The notes under the pieces are model-generated. The model searched no databases and was not told where the DNA came from. It was given only the letters and a program-made list of their open reading frames with translations. 64,000 nt of DNA, from NCBI RefSeq assembly GCF_000202835.1, contig NC_015186.1:3071501-3135500 (forward strand), written 5' to 3'. Shown here one piece after another: positions 24,903 through 35,478 of the stretch (the stretch's first letter is position 1; every line of letters starts with the position of its first letter). Made by a program: the position numbers and the translations under genes. Origin of the DNA: Acidiphilium multivorum AIU301 (GTDB lineage: Bacteria > Pseudomonadota > Alphaproteobacteria > Acetobacterales > Acetobacteraceae).

Positions 24903-24934
24903 GAGAAAAGCCGTGGGGTTGCCCCCACGGCTTT
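24903..24934 (-). terminator. Terminator of groEL
   Basis: Read on the minus strand: GCCGTGGGG, 4-nt loop, CCCCACGGC (9 perfect pairs) followed by TTTTCTC. It lies 33 nt behind the groEL stop codon and is a standard intrinsic terminator. It faces the MFS gene, whose stop is 33 nt away on the other side. Confidence 0.85.
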
Positions 24935-24966
24935 CCGGTATCCGGGCCTGAGCCTGGAGCGGCGGA

Positions 24967-26628
<1,662 letters not shown>

Positions 26629-26660
26629 TTATGCGATATCGGAGGGGAAACCGGGGGTGA

Positions 26661-26975
26661 TCAGGCGGCCTTCTTCTTCGAAGCCGTACCCTCGATGATG
26701 CCCATGATGTCGGATTCCTTCATGATCAGCAGCTCTTCGCCGTCGATCTTGACCTCGGTGCCCGACCACTTGCCGAACAGGATGCGGTCGCCGGCCTTGA
26801 CGTCGAGCGCGACGACGGCGCCGGCCTCGTTGCGGGCACCCGGGCCAACGGCGATGACCTCGCCTTCCATCGGCTTTTCCTTGGCGGTGTCGGGGATGAT
26901 GATGCCGCCGGCGGTCTTCTCCTCGGCGTTCAGCCGGCGAACGACCACGCGGTCGTGCAGGGGACGGAATTTCAT
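26661..26975 (-). CDS. groES: Co-chaperonin GroES
   Basis: A 104-aa heptameric lid of the GroEL chamber. It begins [14 protein letters not shown], contains the mobile loop [18 protein letters not shown] with the GGI GroEL-binding motif, and ends [23 protein letters not shown]. It is a few residues longer at the C-terminus than the usual 95-97 aa. Its promoter and CIRCE element lie 85-140 nt upstream. Confidence 0.98.
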   Translation of the reverse strand: MKFRPLHDRVVVRRLNAEEKTAGGIIIPDTAKEKPMEGEVIAVGPGARNEAGAVVALDVKAGDRILFGKWSGTEVKIDGEELLIMKESDIMGIIEGTASKKKAA

Positions 26976-27059
26976 GTGGCTCGCTCCTGACTTCAGAAGT
27001 CTGTTGCAACAGTGACGGGCTCAGCAGCGCCGGCCCTCTCGATAGGCACCGGATGCTTG

Positions 27060-27086
27060 CTAGCACTCTCACCGGGAGAGTGCCAA
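27060..27086. promoter_or_regulatory. CIRCE element (HrcA operator) of groESL
   Basis: CTAGCACTC, 9-nt spacer TCACCGGGA, GAGTGCCAA. The consensus is TTAGCACTC-N9-GAGTGCTAA; two positions differ. It lies just downstream of the -10 box of the groES promoter, where HrcA would block transcription at low temperature. Confidence 0.9.
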
Positions 27087-27087
27087 A

Positions 27088-27116
27088 GGGATAGTGTTGT
27101 GGGCAACCGATGTCAA
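27088..27116 (-). promoter_or_regulatory. groES promoter
   Basis: On the minus strand TTGACA (27116-27111), a 17-nt spacer and TATCCC (27093-27088). The -35 box is a perfect housekeeping match. The CIRCE element begins 2 nt beyond the -10 box, the usual layout for HrcA-repressed groE operons. Confidence 0.75.
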
Positions 27117-27139
27117 GTCCGGCAGCAATTGCCCGAGGT

Positions 27140-27148
27140 GAGTGCTAA
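27140..27148 (+). promoter_or_regulatory. Single CIRCE half-site before usg
   Basis: GAGTGCTAA, an exact CIRCE right half, on the plus strand about 115 nt before the usg start and 54 nt from the full CIRCE. No partner half lies within the required 9-nt spacing. It may be chance or a decayed second operator. Confidence 0.4.
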
Positions 27149-27261
27149 AGTGTTGATAAGAAAGATTTTTCTTGCCAACCCCCGGGGGTGTCATGGCATC
27201 GTCATGGTCAGGAGGAGCGGACTCGCACGGCCCGCCGATGACAGTGCGACGGAGACAGATC

Positions 27262-27519
27262 ATGACACTGAGCCGACAGCTCGAGGGATACCGGCTGACG
27301 ACCGCCGAGATTCTCTACCATCTGCCCGACCATCCGGGCGTTCTGCAGAGTTTCGTGTGGCAGGACCTCGATATCGCGCCGCGCTACCCGGTGCTGTACC
27401 GGTTCCTCGATTTCTGGAGCCGGCAGATCGAGGGCAAGCTGCATTCGGTGCGGGTGGGCACGGCCGCGCTGATCACGCCAGGGGAGATGCGCAGCCCGCA
27501 TATGTTCCAGCTTCACTGA
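27262..27519 (+). CDS. usg: Usg family protein
   Basis: An 85-aa protein typical of alphaproteobacteria: TLSRQLEGYRLTTAEILYHLPDHP, then VWQDLDIAPRYPVLYRFLDFW and IEGKLHSVRV. The family has no assigned biochemical role; it was named for a gene upstream of aspartate-semialdehyde dehydrogenase/trpF-like loci elsewhere. ATG 27262 has GGAGACAGATC upstream; an ATG at 27238 is an alternative. It is divergent from groES, and a CIRCE half-site lies in the shared upstream region. Confidence 0.85.
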   Translation: MTLSRQLEGYRLTTAEILYHLPDHPGVLQSFVWQDLDIAPRYPVLYRFLDFWSRQIEGKLHSVRVGTAALITPGEMRSPHMFQLH

Positions 27520-27602
27520 CCCGCGCGGCCATGGCGTGGCGGATGGGTGACATGTGTGGAATTCGCGCCGGCATCTCAAAGTTAAGCAGACGTTCAGGTT
27601 TT

Positions 27603-27627
27603 CTTGCGATAAATTGTGTTACGCAAG
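27603..27627. promoter_or_regulatory. Inverted repeat upstream of the outer-membrane protein gene
   Basis: CTTGCG, a 13-nt AT-rich centre, CGCAAG, ending 11 nt before the ATG at 27639. Its position suits an operator or a translation-controlling hairpin. No regulator family is suggested by the arms alone. Confidence 0.35.
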
Positions 27628-27638
27628 ATTGATCTGGA

Positions 27639-28469
27639 ATGGCGGCTGTGACGAGGAATATCCTTTGTGCGCTCGGACTGGCTCTCGCGCTGGCGCGGCT
27701 CGCGCCGTGCGCGCGGGCGCAGGGCGTGAACCCGGCGATTGCCGCGGCCGAGACCCGGGTTTCGCTCGGCATCACGGCGACGGGGTACAGCTATCACGAA
27801 GGGTTCGACAACACCTCCGACCAGGAGAGCGGCGTGCTGCCGGGGTTCAGCCTCGGCGCCTCGCGGCTCGGCCCGGCCTTGGGCCTGCCGGACGTCTATA
27901 CCGGCGTGGTCTACGATTTCTCGGGCGGCGCGCTGGGATATCAGGGCTACCTGCAGGGAACGTCGCAGGGGCTCGTGCCATACGACCAGTCCGAAGCGGC
28001 GCGGTTCAACCATGTCGAGGTCCAGCTCGGCGTTGCCGTGCCGCTGAGCCACGCGGTCAGCGTGCTGCCCTTCATTGCCGCCGGCTATCAGAGCTGGTCG
28101 CGCAATATCGGCGGTAGCGGCGGCTATGGCAGTTTCTATCACGCGGCGCTGGCCGGGTTCGGCGCGAAGCTCGATTATGCGGCGACGGGGCGGCTCGTCC
28201 TCTCCGCCTCGGCGGAGGGACTGGCAGTGGTGGGCGGCGGCGTTTCGGCGCCGGCGCTCGGATTCTCCGGCAGCTTCGGCACCAGCGGCGAGGAGGCCGT
28301 GCGGCTCGGCGCCGACTGGCGGCTCGACAATGTCTGGCACGTCTTCGCCGGGCTGGAGATGCGGCATTTCAACTATGCCGGATCGAAACCGTCCAACGGA
28401 TTCTATGAGCCGACGAGCAGCACTTTCGCCGCGCGCGGCGAGATGGGTGTCGCGTTCGGCTTCCCCTGA
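27639..28469 (+). CDS. Predicted outer-membrane beta-barrel protein of unknown function
   Basis: A 276-aa protein with a signal peptide (about residues 1-29, ending ARAQG). The mature part alternates polar and hydrophobic residues in many short strands with aromatic ends (for example YSYHEGFDN, VYTGVVYDFSGG, HVFAGLEMRHFNYAG) and finishes in ...GEMGVAFGFP, close to a C-terminal Phe, as expected for a barrel protein of 10-12 strands inserted by BamA. No specific family is recognised. It is the last host gene before the phage block. Confidence 0.65.
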   Translation: MAAVTRNILCALGLALALARLAPCARAQGVNPAIAAAETRVSLGITATGYSYHEGFDNTSDQESGVLPGFSLGASRLGPALGLPDVYTGVVYDFSGGALGYQGYLQGTSQGLVPYDQSEAARFNHVEVQLGVAVPLSHAVSVLPFIAAGYQSWSRNIGGSGGYGSFYHAALAGFGAKLDYAATGRLVLSASAEGLAVVGGGVSAPALGFSGSFGTSGEEAVRLGADWRLDNVWHVFAGLEMRHFNYAGSKPSNGFYEPTSSTFAARGEMGVAFGFP

Positions 28470-28590
28470 GCCGAGGGTGGAGCCTTCGGGGGAAAGAAAA
28501 AATCTAACATAGCGTTTTTTCTGCTTTCCCACCCGCCCCGTTTTGGGCTATCCCTCCGGTCATGATGAGGTTCTGTGCGCGGCGCGGTGC

Positions 28591-29979
28591 ATGATGTGCT
28601 GCGACGGAGCCAGAGGGGGGGCGGTTCGGCCCCGCGATTTCCGCCGGTTCGCCGCCGCGGTGCTGGAGGCGCAGGGCTTGCGGCCGGCGCGGCACCAGCT
28701 CGCGATGATCGACGCGCTGGAGCGCGTGGCGGCCGGCCAGGTCGACCGGCTGATGGTGCAGATGCCGCCGGGGGCGGCGAAATCGACCTATGCCTCGGTG
28801 CTGTTTCCGGCGTTCTGGTTCACCCGCCATCCGGCGGGCGAGGTGATCGCGGCGAGCCATACGGCCTCGCTCGCCGAATATTTCGGCCGCCGGTTGCGCG
28901 CGCTGATCGCCGAGGCGGGCGAGGATTTCGGCCTGCTTCTCGACGCCGGCAACCGGGCGGCGGGGCGGTTTTCGTTGCAGGGGGGTGGCCAGTATTTCGC
29001 CGCCGGGGTGCGCGGGCCGATCACCGGACGGCGGGCGGATCTGATCCTGATCGACGATCCGGTGAAATCCTGGGCCGAGGCGGACAGCCGGGCGGCGCGG
29101 GACGCGCTGCATGACTGGTATCGCGCCGAACTGCTCTCGCGGCTGAAGCCGGGCGGGCGCGTCGTGCTGGTGATGACGCGCTGGCATGAGGACGATCTCG
29201 CCGGGCGGCTGATGGCCCGGGAGAGCGGCTGGACGGTGCTGCGGCTGCCGGCACTCGCCGAGGCGGACGACCCGCTCGGACGGGCGCCGGGCGAGGCGCT
29301 CTGGCCGGAATGGGAGGATGCGCGGGCGATCGCCCGGCGGCGGGCGACGGTGGGCGAGCGCGTGTTCGCCGCGCTCTACCAGCAGCGGCCGATGCGCGAT
29401 GGCGGGACGCTGTTCGAACTCGACAGGCTCGGCTTCGTCGACGCGCCGCCGGCGGTGGTGCGCACCGTGCGCGCCTGGGACCTGGCGGCGACGGCGGCAT
29501 CGGCCGGGCGGAATCCGGACTGGACCGTGGGGTTGAAGCTCGGGCTGACCGCCGATGGCACGCATGTCGTGCTCGACGTGGTGCGGGTGCGGGCGGGGCC
29601 GGCGGCGGTCGAGGCCTTGCTGCGGGCGACCGCCGAGGCGGACGGGCGGGGCACCGCGATCGCGCTGCCGCAGGACCCGGGACAGGCCGGCGTCGCGCAG
29701 GTCGCGCATCTGCGGCGGGTGCTGGACGGGTTCACGGTGATCGCCAGTCCGGAATCGGGATCGAAACAGACGCGGGCGATGCCGGCCGCGGCGCGGATCG
29801 GCGCCGGCGGGACGCGCGTGGTGCGCGCCGGCTGGACCGACGCGTTTCTCGCCGAGCTGCGGGCCTTTCCCGATGGCGAGAAGGACGACCAGGTCGACGC
29901 GCTGGCGCGCGCCGAGGCGACGCTCGGCCAGGCGCCGGTGGCGGCGCGGATGGTGAATTTTTCTCTGATGGGGCGCTGA
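28591..29979 (+). CDS. Phage terminase large subunit
   Basis: About 462 aa from ATG 28591 (a TTG at 28543 would add 16 residues). The motor ATPase part has a deviant P-loop MPPGAAKSTYAS (58-69), with Ala in place of the second Gly, and Walker B LILIDDP (about 151-157). The C-terminal RNase H-like nuclease region contains RAWDLAAT and ends with DGEKDDQVDALARAEATL, the conserved D-D-x-x-D-A motif. It powers DNA packaging and cuts the concatemer. No small subunit is seen upstream, where a host gene lies. Confidence 0.9.
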   Translation: MMCCDGARGGAVRPRDFRRFAAAVLEAQGLRPARHQLAMIDALERVAAGQVDRLMVQMPPGAAKSTYASVLFPAFWFTRHPAGEVIAASHTASLAEYFGRRLRALIAEAGEDFGLLLDAGNRAAGRFSLQGGGQYFAAGVRGPITGRRADLILIDDPVKSWAEADSRAARDALHDWYRAELLSRLKPGGRVVLVMTRWHEDDLAGRLMARESGWTVLRLPALAEADDPLGRAPGEALWPEWEDARAIARRRATVGERVFAALYQQRPMRDGGTLFELDRLGFVDAPPAVVRTVRAWDLAATAASAGRNPDWTVGLKLGLTADGTHVVLDVVRVRAGPAAVEALLRATAEADGRGTAIALPQDPGQAGVAQVAHLRRVLDGFTVIASPESGSKQTRAMPAAARIGAGGTRVVRAGWTDAFLAELRAFPDGEKDDQVDALARAEATLGQAPVAARMVNFSLMGR

Positions 29980-29983
29980 ATTC

Positions 29984-31396
29984 ATGTTCGACACGATCTG
30001 CCAGACGATCCCGGCCGATCCGCACCTCGCGCCACGGGCGCGGCGGCTGGAGATCTATCGCCGGGTGCTGGACGGGACGATCTATGACGCGCTGCCCTAT
30101 GCGTTCCAGGAGGAGCGCAACGGGGCGGGCGAATATGTGCCGCTGCGGGCGCGGCGGCCTTCGGTGCGCTACGGGCTGTGCCGGATCGTGGTGGAGGATT
30201 CGGTTTCGCTGCTGTTCAGCGCGGGGCATTTCCCCGCCGTCGAATGCGCGGAGCCGGAGATCGAGACGCTGCTGGCCGACCTCCTCGGCGAATGCCGGCT
30301 CAACGAGGTGATGATCGACGCGGCGCTGCGCGGATCGGTCGGCTCGGTGGCGATCCTGCTCCGGGTGCTGAAGGGGCGGTTCTTCTGTTCGGTGATGGAG
30401 ACGCAATACCTGACGCCGCGCTGGCGGGAGGATGCGCCGGACACGCTGGAGCAGGTGACCGAGCTCTACAAGGTGCGGGGCGCGGAACTGATCGGCCAGG
30501 GCTATCAGGGGATCGATCCCGGCCAGACCTACTGGTTCCAGCGGCGCTGGGATGCGCAGGCGGAGACCTGGTTCGAGCCGGTGCCGGTGGGCGAAGGGCT
30601 GCCCGCCGCGCCGGATCGGGCGCGGAGCGTGCGGCATGACCTCGGCTTCGTGCCGATCGTGTGGATCCGCAACCTGCCGGGCGGCGAGGGCGCCGATGGC
30701 GCCTGTACCTTTCGCGCGGCGATCGAGACATCGATCGAGATCGATTACCAGCTGTCGCAGGTGGGGCGCGGGCTGAAATATGCCTCCGATCCGACGCTGT
30801 TGATCAAGGAGCCGGCGACGACCGACCGCGAGATGGTCAAGGGCGCGGGGAATGCGCTGATCGTCTCGGAAAAGGGCGATGCCAAGCTGCTGGAGATTGG
30901 CGGCACCGCCTCGGCCGCGGTGATCGACTACGTGCGGACGCTGCGCGAGTTCGCGCTGGAGAGCGTGCATGGCAACCGCGCCAGCGCCGACCGGCTGGCG
31001 GCGCCGCAATCGGGCCGGGCGCTGGAGCTGATGAACCAGGGGTTGATCTGGCTCGCCGACAATCTGCGGATTGCCTATGGCGAGGGCGGGTTGCTGCCGC
31101 TGCTGCGGATGGCGCTGCGGGCGGCGGCGCGGTTCGACGTGAAGGTGATGGGCCGGACGGTGCCGCGGGTCGATCCCGACCTGCGGCTGAGCCTGCGCTG
31201 GCCGCGCTGGTATGCCGCCTCGGCCGATGACCGGCTGAAGGAGGCGCAGGCGATCGCGACGCTGGTCAATGCGGGCCAGCTCTCGCGCGAGACGGCGGTG
31301 AAGAGTCTCGCCGCCAGTCATGTGATCGGGGATGCGGCGGCGGAACTCGCGCGCATCGCCGATGAGGGGGACCAACTGGAACGGAACGGGGCATGA
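29984..31396 (+). CDS. Phage portal protein
   Basis: A 470-aa protein 4 nt behind the terminase gene. Typical portal features are seen: an N-terminal stretch DGTIYDALPYAFQEERNG, then GRGLKYASDPTLLI and a long C-terminal helix region with ESVHGNRASADRLAAPQSGR, the clip/stem part. It forms the dodecameric ring at the capsid vertex through which DNA enters. Size is normal for SPP1/HK97-like portals. Confidence 0.85.
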   Translation: MFDTICQTIPADPHLAPRARRLEIYRRVLDGTIYDALPYAFQEERNGAGEYVPLRARRPSVRYGLCRIVVEDSVSLLFSAGHFPAVECAEPEIETLLADLLGECRLNEVMIDAALRGSVGSVAILLRVLKGRFFCSVMETQYLTPRWREDAPDTLEQVTELYKVRGAELIGQGYQGIDPGQTYWFQRRWDAQAETWFEPVPVGEGLPAAPDRARSVRHDLGFVPIVWIRNLPGGEGADGACTFRAAIETSIEIDYQLSQVGRGLKYASDPTLLIKEPATTDREMVKGAGNALIVSEKGDAKLLEIGGTASAAVIDYVRTLREFALESVHGNRASADRLAAPQSGRALELMNQGLIWLADNLRIAYGEGGLLPLLRMALRAAARFDVKVMGRTVPRVDPDLRLSLRWPRWYAASADDRLKEAQAIATLVNAGQLSRETAVKSLAASHVIGDAAAELARIADEGDQLERNGA

Positions 31397-31818
31397 GCGA
31401 CGAATTCGCGGAGCACGAGGGGCTGCCGGACGAGCCGCAGGCGGCGCCTGAGGACTGGCAGGCCAGGGCGATGGCGGCCGAGCAGGCGATGGAGGCGCTG
31501 CGGCGCGAACACGCCGAGCGGCTGCGGCGGGCCGAACTCAGGATCGAGGCGGTCAGGGCCGGCATGATCGATCTTGACGGGCTGAGACTGATCGACCCGG
31601 CGGCGATGACGCCGGCCGAGGACGGCACGGCGCCGGACGCGGCGGCGCTGATGGCGCAGCTGAAGCGGGACAAGCCCTGGCTGTTCGGCGCGCCGTCATC
31701 GTCATCCACGGCGTCGGTGCCGCGGGCGGAGCCGCCGCGCGCCCGCCATGCGACCGAGCTGAGCGAGGCCGAGTGGCGCGCGGCGCGTGCCGAACTGCTT
31801 CGGCGCGCCGGGGGCTGA
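31393..31818 (+). CDS. Probable capsid scaffold protein
   Basis: A 141-aa acidic, highly helical protein. Residues 15-60 form a coiled coil (AMAAEQAMEALRREHAERLRR), followed by AGMIDLDGLRLIDPAAM and LMAQLKRDKPWLFGAP. Short proteins with a coiled coil and a PWLF block, lying between portal and capsid genes, are scaffolds for capsid assembly. No protease gene accompanies it. It overlaps the portal gene by 4 nt (ATGA). Confidence 0.7.
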   Translation: MSDEFAEHEGLPDEPQAAPEDWQARAMAAEQAMEALRREHAERLRRAELRIEAVRAGMIDLDGLRLIDPAAMTPAEDGTAPDAAALMAQLKRDKPWLFGAPSSSSTASVPRAEPPRARHATELSEAEWRAARAELLRRAGG

Positions 31819-31917
31819 GCCGGCCGCCGGCCGCTTTCAACAAATTAACGCGTTGTCAGACAACCGTGCCCCGCGCGACGGGGTGCGGCGAATTGCGTCA
31901 TCCAGAAGGAACACGAC

Positions 31918-33240
31918 ATGGGTATTTCGAATTTTCCCGCCTCGCTGCAGCCGATCATCCAGCAGGGCTTCCTCGAGCGCGAATTCGAGCAGGCGCTGCG
32001 CTCGCGGCTCGGCTACCGGATGGTGGCGGATCGCGAGAGCTTCGCCGTCGGCATCGGCGAGACGCTGACCAAGACCCGCGCCGGGCTGAAGCCCTCGGTC
32101 ACCACGCCGCTGGCCGCCGCGACCAACACCAATCTCGATAACGGGCTGACGCCGCAGGGCTGGGGTGTCGAGCAGTATACCGTGACGCTGAATTTCTACG
32201 CGGCGACGCAGGACCTGAACATGGTGACCAGCCGCGTCGGCATCGCCTCGCAGTTCCTGCAGAATGCCGCGACCAATGGCGAGCAGGCGGCGCGCAGCCT
32301 TGACGAGCTGGCGCGCAACGCGCTGTTCGCCCCCTATTTCGGCGGCAACACACGCGTGAGCGCCACGCTGGCGAGCGCGGCGCCGAGCATCGAGGTCGAT
32401 GATATTCGCGGTTTCACCACCGTTTTCGTCAACGGCGTGCAGACGGCGGTTTCGGCCAGCTATCCGCTGACGGTAACGGTTGGTTCGAATACGTATCTGC
32501 TCATTGGCGTGACGCCGGATGTCAACAACGCATCGTCGGCGCCGGGCGGGATTTCGGGAACCCTGACCTTTTCCAACGACGTCAGCGTATCTGACGGCAC
32601 CGCCGGCAATGCGGTGCGCGCCGCGACGGCGAGTGCCATCGTCCGGCCGCAGGGGGCCGGGACGACCAGCGCGCTGCAGGCGACCGACACGCTGACCATG
32701 TCCGCCCTGCTCGATGCGGTGGCGACGCTGCGGCAGAACGCGGTGCCGGAAATCGACGGTGTCTACAACTGCTATCTCGATCCGGTCTCGGCCCGGCAGC
32801 TCTTCGCCGATCCGGATTTCCGGCAGCTGTTCCAGGGCGCGACGTCGAGCAACGCGGTGTTCCGCCAGGGCATGGTCAACGACTTCCTCGGCCTGCGCTT
32901 CATCACCACGACCGAGGCCTATGTGCAGTCGCATCCCACACTGGCGGGGCTGTACATCCGCCGGCCGATCGTCTGCGGCAAGGGCGCGCTGATCGAGGCG
33001 GATTTCGCCGGCATCGGCGCGGACGACGTCGCGCCGAAGGATGCGCTGGTGCACATCATCGACGGTGTCGCCATGGTCACGCGCGAGCCGATCGACCGGC
33101 TGCAGCAGATCATCGCCCAGTCCTGGTACTGGATCGGCGGGTTCTGCGCGCCGTCCGACACCACGACGACGCCGAACACCATCCCGACCGCGACCAATTC
33201 CAACTTCAAGCGCGCGGTGATGATCGAGCATATCGGCTGA
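31918..33240 (+). CDS. Major capsid protein
   Basis: A 440-aa protein after a 99-nt gap that contains the palindrome GTTGTC-A-GACAAC (31852-31864), perhaps a separate control point for this highly expressed product. The N-terminus (ISNFPASLQPIIQQGFLEREFEQALRSRLGYR) and the segment NDFLGLRFITTTEAYVQSHP with the closing VAMVTREPIDRLQQIIAQSW resemble P22/HK97-fold coat proteins. Residues 150-235 are rich in Thr, Val and Gly and look like an inserted beta domain on the outer surface. No cleavable N-terminal delta domain is evident, consistent with the absence of a protease. Confidence 0.8.
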   Translation: MGISNFPASLQPIIQQGFLEREFEQALRSRLGYRMVADRESFAVGIGETLTKTRAGLKPSVTTPLAAATNTNLDNGLTPQGWGVEQYTVTLNFYAATQDLNMVTSRVGIASQFLQNAATNGEQAARSLDELARNALFAPYFGGNTRVSATLASAAPSIEVDDIRGFTTVFVNGVQTAVSASYPLTVTVGSNTYLLIGVTPDVNNASSAPGGISGTLTFSNDVSVSDGTAGNAVRAATASAIVRPQGAGTTSALQATDTLTMSALLDAVATLRQNAVPEIDGVYNCYLDPVSARQLFADPDFRQLFQGATSSNAVFRQGMVNDFLGLRFITTTEAYVQSHPTLAGLYIRRPIVCGKGALIEADFAGIGADDVAPKDALVHIIDGVAMVTREPIDRLQQIIAQSWYWIGGFCAPSDTTTTPNTIPTATNSNFKRAVMIEHIG

Positions 33241-33253
33241 GGAGGGGGCGAAC

Positions 33254-33562
33254 ATGTCAATCGGGTCCTCGCTTCCCTTCAGGCCATCGGGCACCGCGTC
33301 CGTCGCCGCCTCGACCAGCGCGGCCTCGACCGCGCTTTCCGGCGGCGGGTCGAGCCTGCTCGTCTACAACGCCGCGGCGTCCGTCGCGTTCGTGCGGCTG
33401 GGCACCGCGGGGATGAGCCCGGCGAGTGCGGCGGATACGCCGGTGCCGCCGGGCGGGCGCATGCTGATCGATTCCGGGCGGCTCGTGAGCGAGGCGAGCG
33501 CCGTGCTCGCCTCGGGCGCCGGCACGGTCTATTTCACCCGCGGCGACGGCTCGGTCTACTGA
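33254..33562 (+). CDS. Small head protein, possible decoration protein
   Basis: A 102-aa Ser/Ala/Gly-rich protein directly behind the capsid gene. It has a beta-rich core (SLLVYNAAASVAFVRLG, GTVYFTRGDGSVY). In similar phages this slot holds a capsid decoration or stabilising protein. I do not recognise a family; position is the main argument. Confidence 0.6.
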   Translation: MSIGSSLPFRPSGTASVAASTSAASTALSGGGSSLLVYNAAASVAFVRLGTAGMSPASAADTPVPPGGRMLIDSGRLVSEASAVLASGAGTVYFTRGDGSVY

Positions 33563-33563
33563 C

Positions 33564-33971
33564 ATGTCGGGCAGTGTTTCGAGCGCGCCCGGCACGCTGA
33601 GCGAGGCGCAGAAGGTCGATGTGCGGCGGTTCTGCGGCTATCCGGCCTATGGCGCCGGGGCGGCGGGATTCCAGTCCTGGCGGTTCTTCCAGGCCTACGG
33701 CACGCTTGAATACCGGATGAACAACCTGGCGGCGGAAGAGGTGGCGGTGGTGGTGAACTACCTTGCCACCCTCGCCGCGCTGGAGGTCGCGATTCCGGAG
33801 GCGAGCGGCAATCTCGATACCGAGGCGGCGGCCGGCTGGCAGCACAACGCCAACGAGGTGCGCGACCGTGCCGCCCTGTTCGACCAGTGGCGGCGGCGAC
33901 TGTGCGGGTTTCTCGGCCTGCCGCCGGGGCCGGCGCTCGGCCCCTCGGATGGCATCACCCTGATCGTTTGA
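33564..33971 (+). CDS. Head-tail connector-type protein
   Basis: A 135-aa, mostly helical protein (LSEAQKVDVRRFCGYPAYG at the front, VVVNYLATLAALEVAIPEASG and RDRAALFDQWRRRLCGFLGLP later). It starts 1 nt behind the previous stop and lies at the place of the adaptor that joins portal and neck. The name of the family is not certain. Confidence 0.6.
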   Translation: MSGSVSSAPGTLSEAQKVDVRRFCGYPAYGAGAAGFQSWRFFQAYGTLEYRMNNLAAEEVAVVVNYLATLAALEVAIPEASGNLDTEAAAGWQHNANEVRDRAALFDQWRRRLCGFLGLPPGPALGPSDGITLIV

Positions 33972-33978
33972 GGTCTTC

Positions 33979-34623
33979 ATGGATGGAACGCGGCTGGCGG
34001 ACCGGATCGCCTTCGGCGGCGGCATGGCCGCGCGCAAGGCGGGCGTGATCTGCGACGCCTACCGGCCGCGCGACGGGGCGTGCCCGATCGTCGCGGCGAA
34101 CCGGCTGGTGCGGCTGGGCGTGCTGGTGTTGCCGGTCTCGGGCTCGGTGCGCGGGCCGGCGCCGCTCGGCCTGCCCTATCGGCAACTCGTGCTGGACCAA
34201 GCCTATGTGCGCGCCGGGGATTATGTCGCAGGGCCGGCGGGGACGTTTCTCGTGGTGAACAACGAGCCGCCGGCGCCGGTGCTGGGGGCGCGCTGCAACG
34301 AGACGCTGTCGATCTGGCGGCCGGCGGCGCAGGCGGTGCCGGGGATCAATCCCTATGGGGCGATTCTCGGCGCCGGGGCGCGCGGCGTGCTGGCCGGATT
34401 TCCGGCGGCGCTGCTGCCGGCGCGGGGCGGGACCCATGCCGAGGCCGGGCTGCCGGACGACACGCGCGCGCCGGGCTACATCGCCGCGGTGGCGGCGGTG
34501 GAGGGGCTGGCGCCGGACGTGGCGGATGTGGTGCGCGATGCGCGCGGGCGGCAGTTCGTGATCGACCAGGCGGAGCTGTTCGGCGGGATCTGGCGGCTCG
34601 CGCTTTCGGCGAGCATCGTCTGA
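33979..34623 (+). CDS. Neck/head-tail joining protein of unknown family
   Basis: A 214-aa protein with mixed strands and loops, including DYVAGPAGTFLVVNNEPPAPVLGARC and a helical end GRQFVIDQAELFGGIWRLALS. It occupies the head-closure position and overlaps the next gene by 1 nt (TGATG). No motif allows a firmer call. Confidence 0.55.
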   Translation: MDGTRLADRIAFGGGMAARKAGVICDAYRPRDGACPIVAANRLVRLGVLVLPVSGSVRGPAPLGLPYRQLVLDQAYVRAGDYVAGPAGTFLVVNNEPPAPVLGARCNETLSIWRPAAQAVPGINPYGAILGAGARGVLAGFPAALLPARGGTHAEAGLPDDTRAPGYIAAVAAVEGLAPDVADVVRDARGRQFVIDQAELFGGIWRLALSASIV

Positions 34624-35468
34624 TGGCGGGGCAGCAGGATGTCGAGAACGCGATCGTCTCGCTGATCGCGACGGCTTCCTATCCGGCGGGAACGGCGGCG
34701 GCATCGGCGATCGCCGGGCCGGACGGGATGGTGACGTGCCGGGTCTATCGCGGCATGCCGAACGCGCCGGCGCTGGAGGCGGATCTCGCGCGGGGCGTGA
34801 TGCACGCCACCGTGTTCGCCGAGCCGGGCGGTGTGCGCAACGTGACGCGCTATCCGCGCGAATGGATCGAGATGGCACCGGTGCCGGCGACGCTGTCGGT
34901 CAGCGTCGCGGGAATGGCGGCGACGTTCACGGGGCAATGCGCGGCCGGGCAGCTCGCCGGCATCGCCGTCGATGGCGCGATCTTTCCCTATGCGGTGCAG
35001 GCGCGCGACACGCCGGCGAGTGTGGCGAGCAATCTCGCCGCTCTGCTGCGCGCGGCGGGGTGGCTGGTGAATTACGCGGGGACGACGCTGAGCGTGCCGG
35101 CGGCGCACGGGCTGATCGCCCGCGTCGTGGCTGGGGGTGTCGCGCTGCGGGAGATCAAGCGCCAGGTGCAGCCGTTCCGGATTTCGCTGTGGTGCCCGGA
35201 CCCGCTGACGCGGGACGCGGCGACGGCGGTGATCGACCCCGCGCTGGCGGCGCCGCAGTTCATCGGCCTCGCCGATGGCGCGGCGGCGCGGCTGCGCTTT
35301 GTGGGCACCGAGACCACGGACAGGTCGATCGATGCCGGGCTGTACCGGCGGGACCTCATTTACGACGCGGAATATCCGACGACCGAGGCGATGACGACGC
35401 CGGCCATGCTGTTCGGGGTCGGCGGGATCGCGGCGGGCGGCGCGTTCATCGCCGGCATGACCGGCTGA
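34623..35468 (+). CDS. Neck/tail-completion protein of unknown family
   Basis: A 281-aa protein beginning MAGQQDVENAIVSLIATASYP. It shows a beta-rich middle (ATLSVSVAGMAATFTGQC, WLVNYAGTTLSVPAAHG) and the segment RQVQPFRISLWCPDPLTRDAA. Its place before the sheath gene suits a tail-terminator or head-completion protein. ATG 34623 overlaps the previous stop codon. Confidence 0.55.
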   Translation: MAGQQDVENAIVSLIATASYPAGTAAASAIAGPDGMVTCRVYRGMPNAPALEADLARGVMHATVFAEPGGVRNVTRYPREWIEMAPVPATLSVSVAGMAATFTGQCAAGQLAGIAVDGAIFPYAVQARDTPASVASNLAALLRAAGWLVNYAGTTLSVPAAHGLIARVVAGGVALREIKRQVQPFRISLWCPDPLTRDAATAVIDPALAAPQFIGLADGAAARLRFVGTETTDRSIDAGLYRRDLIYDAEYPTTEAMTTPAMLFGVGGIAAGGAFIAGMTG

Positions 35469-35478
35469 AGGAGAGACG

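Noticed and set aside
28472..28490. Hairpin CCGAGGG/CCTTCGG behind the outer-membrane protein gene
   Set aside because: One wobble pair, and an A-run instead of a T-run follows; not convincing as a terminator.
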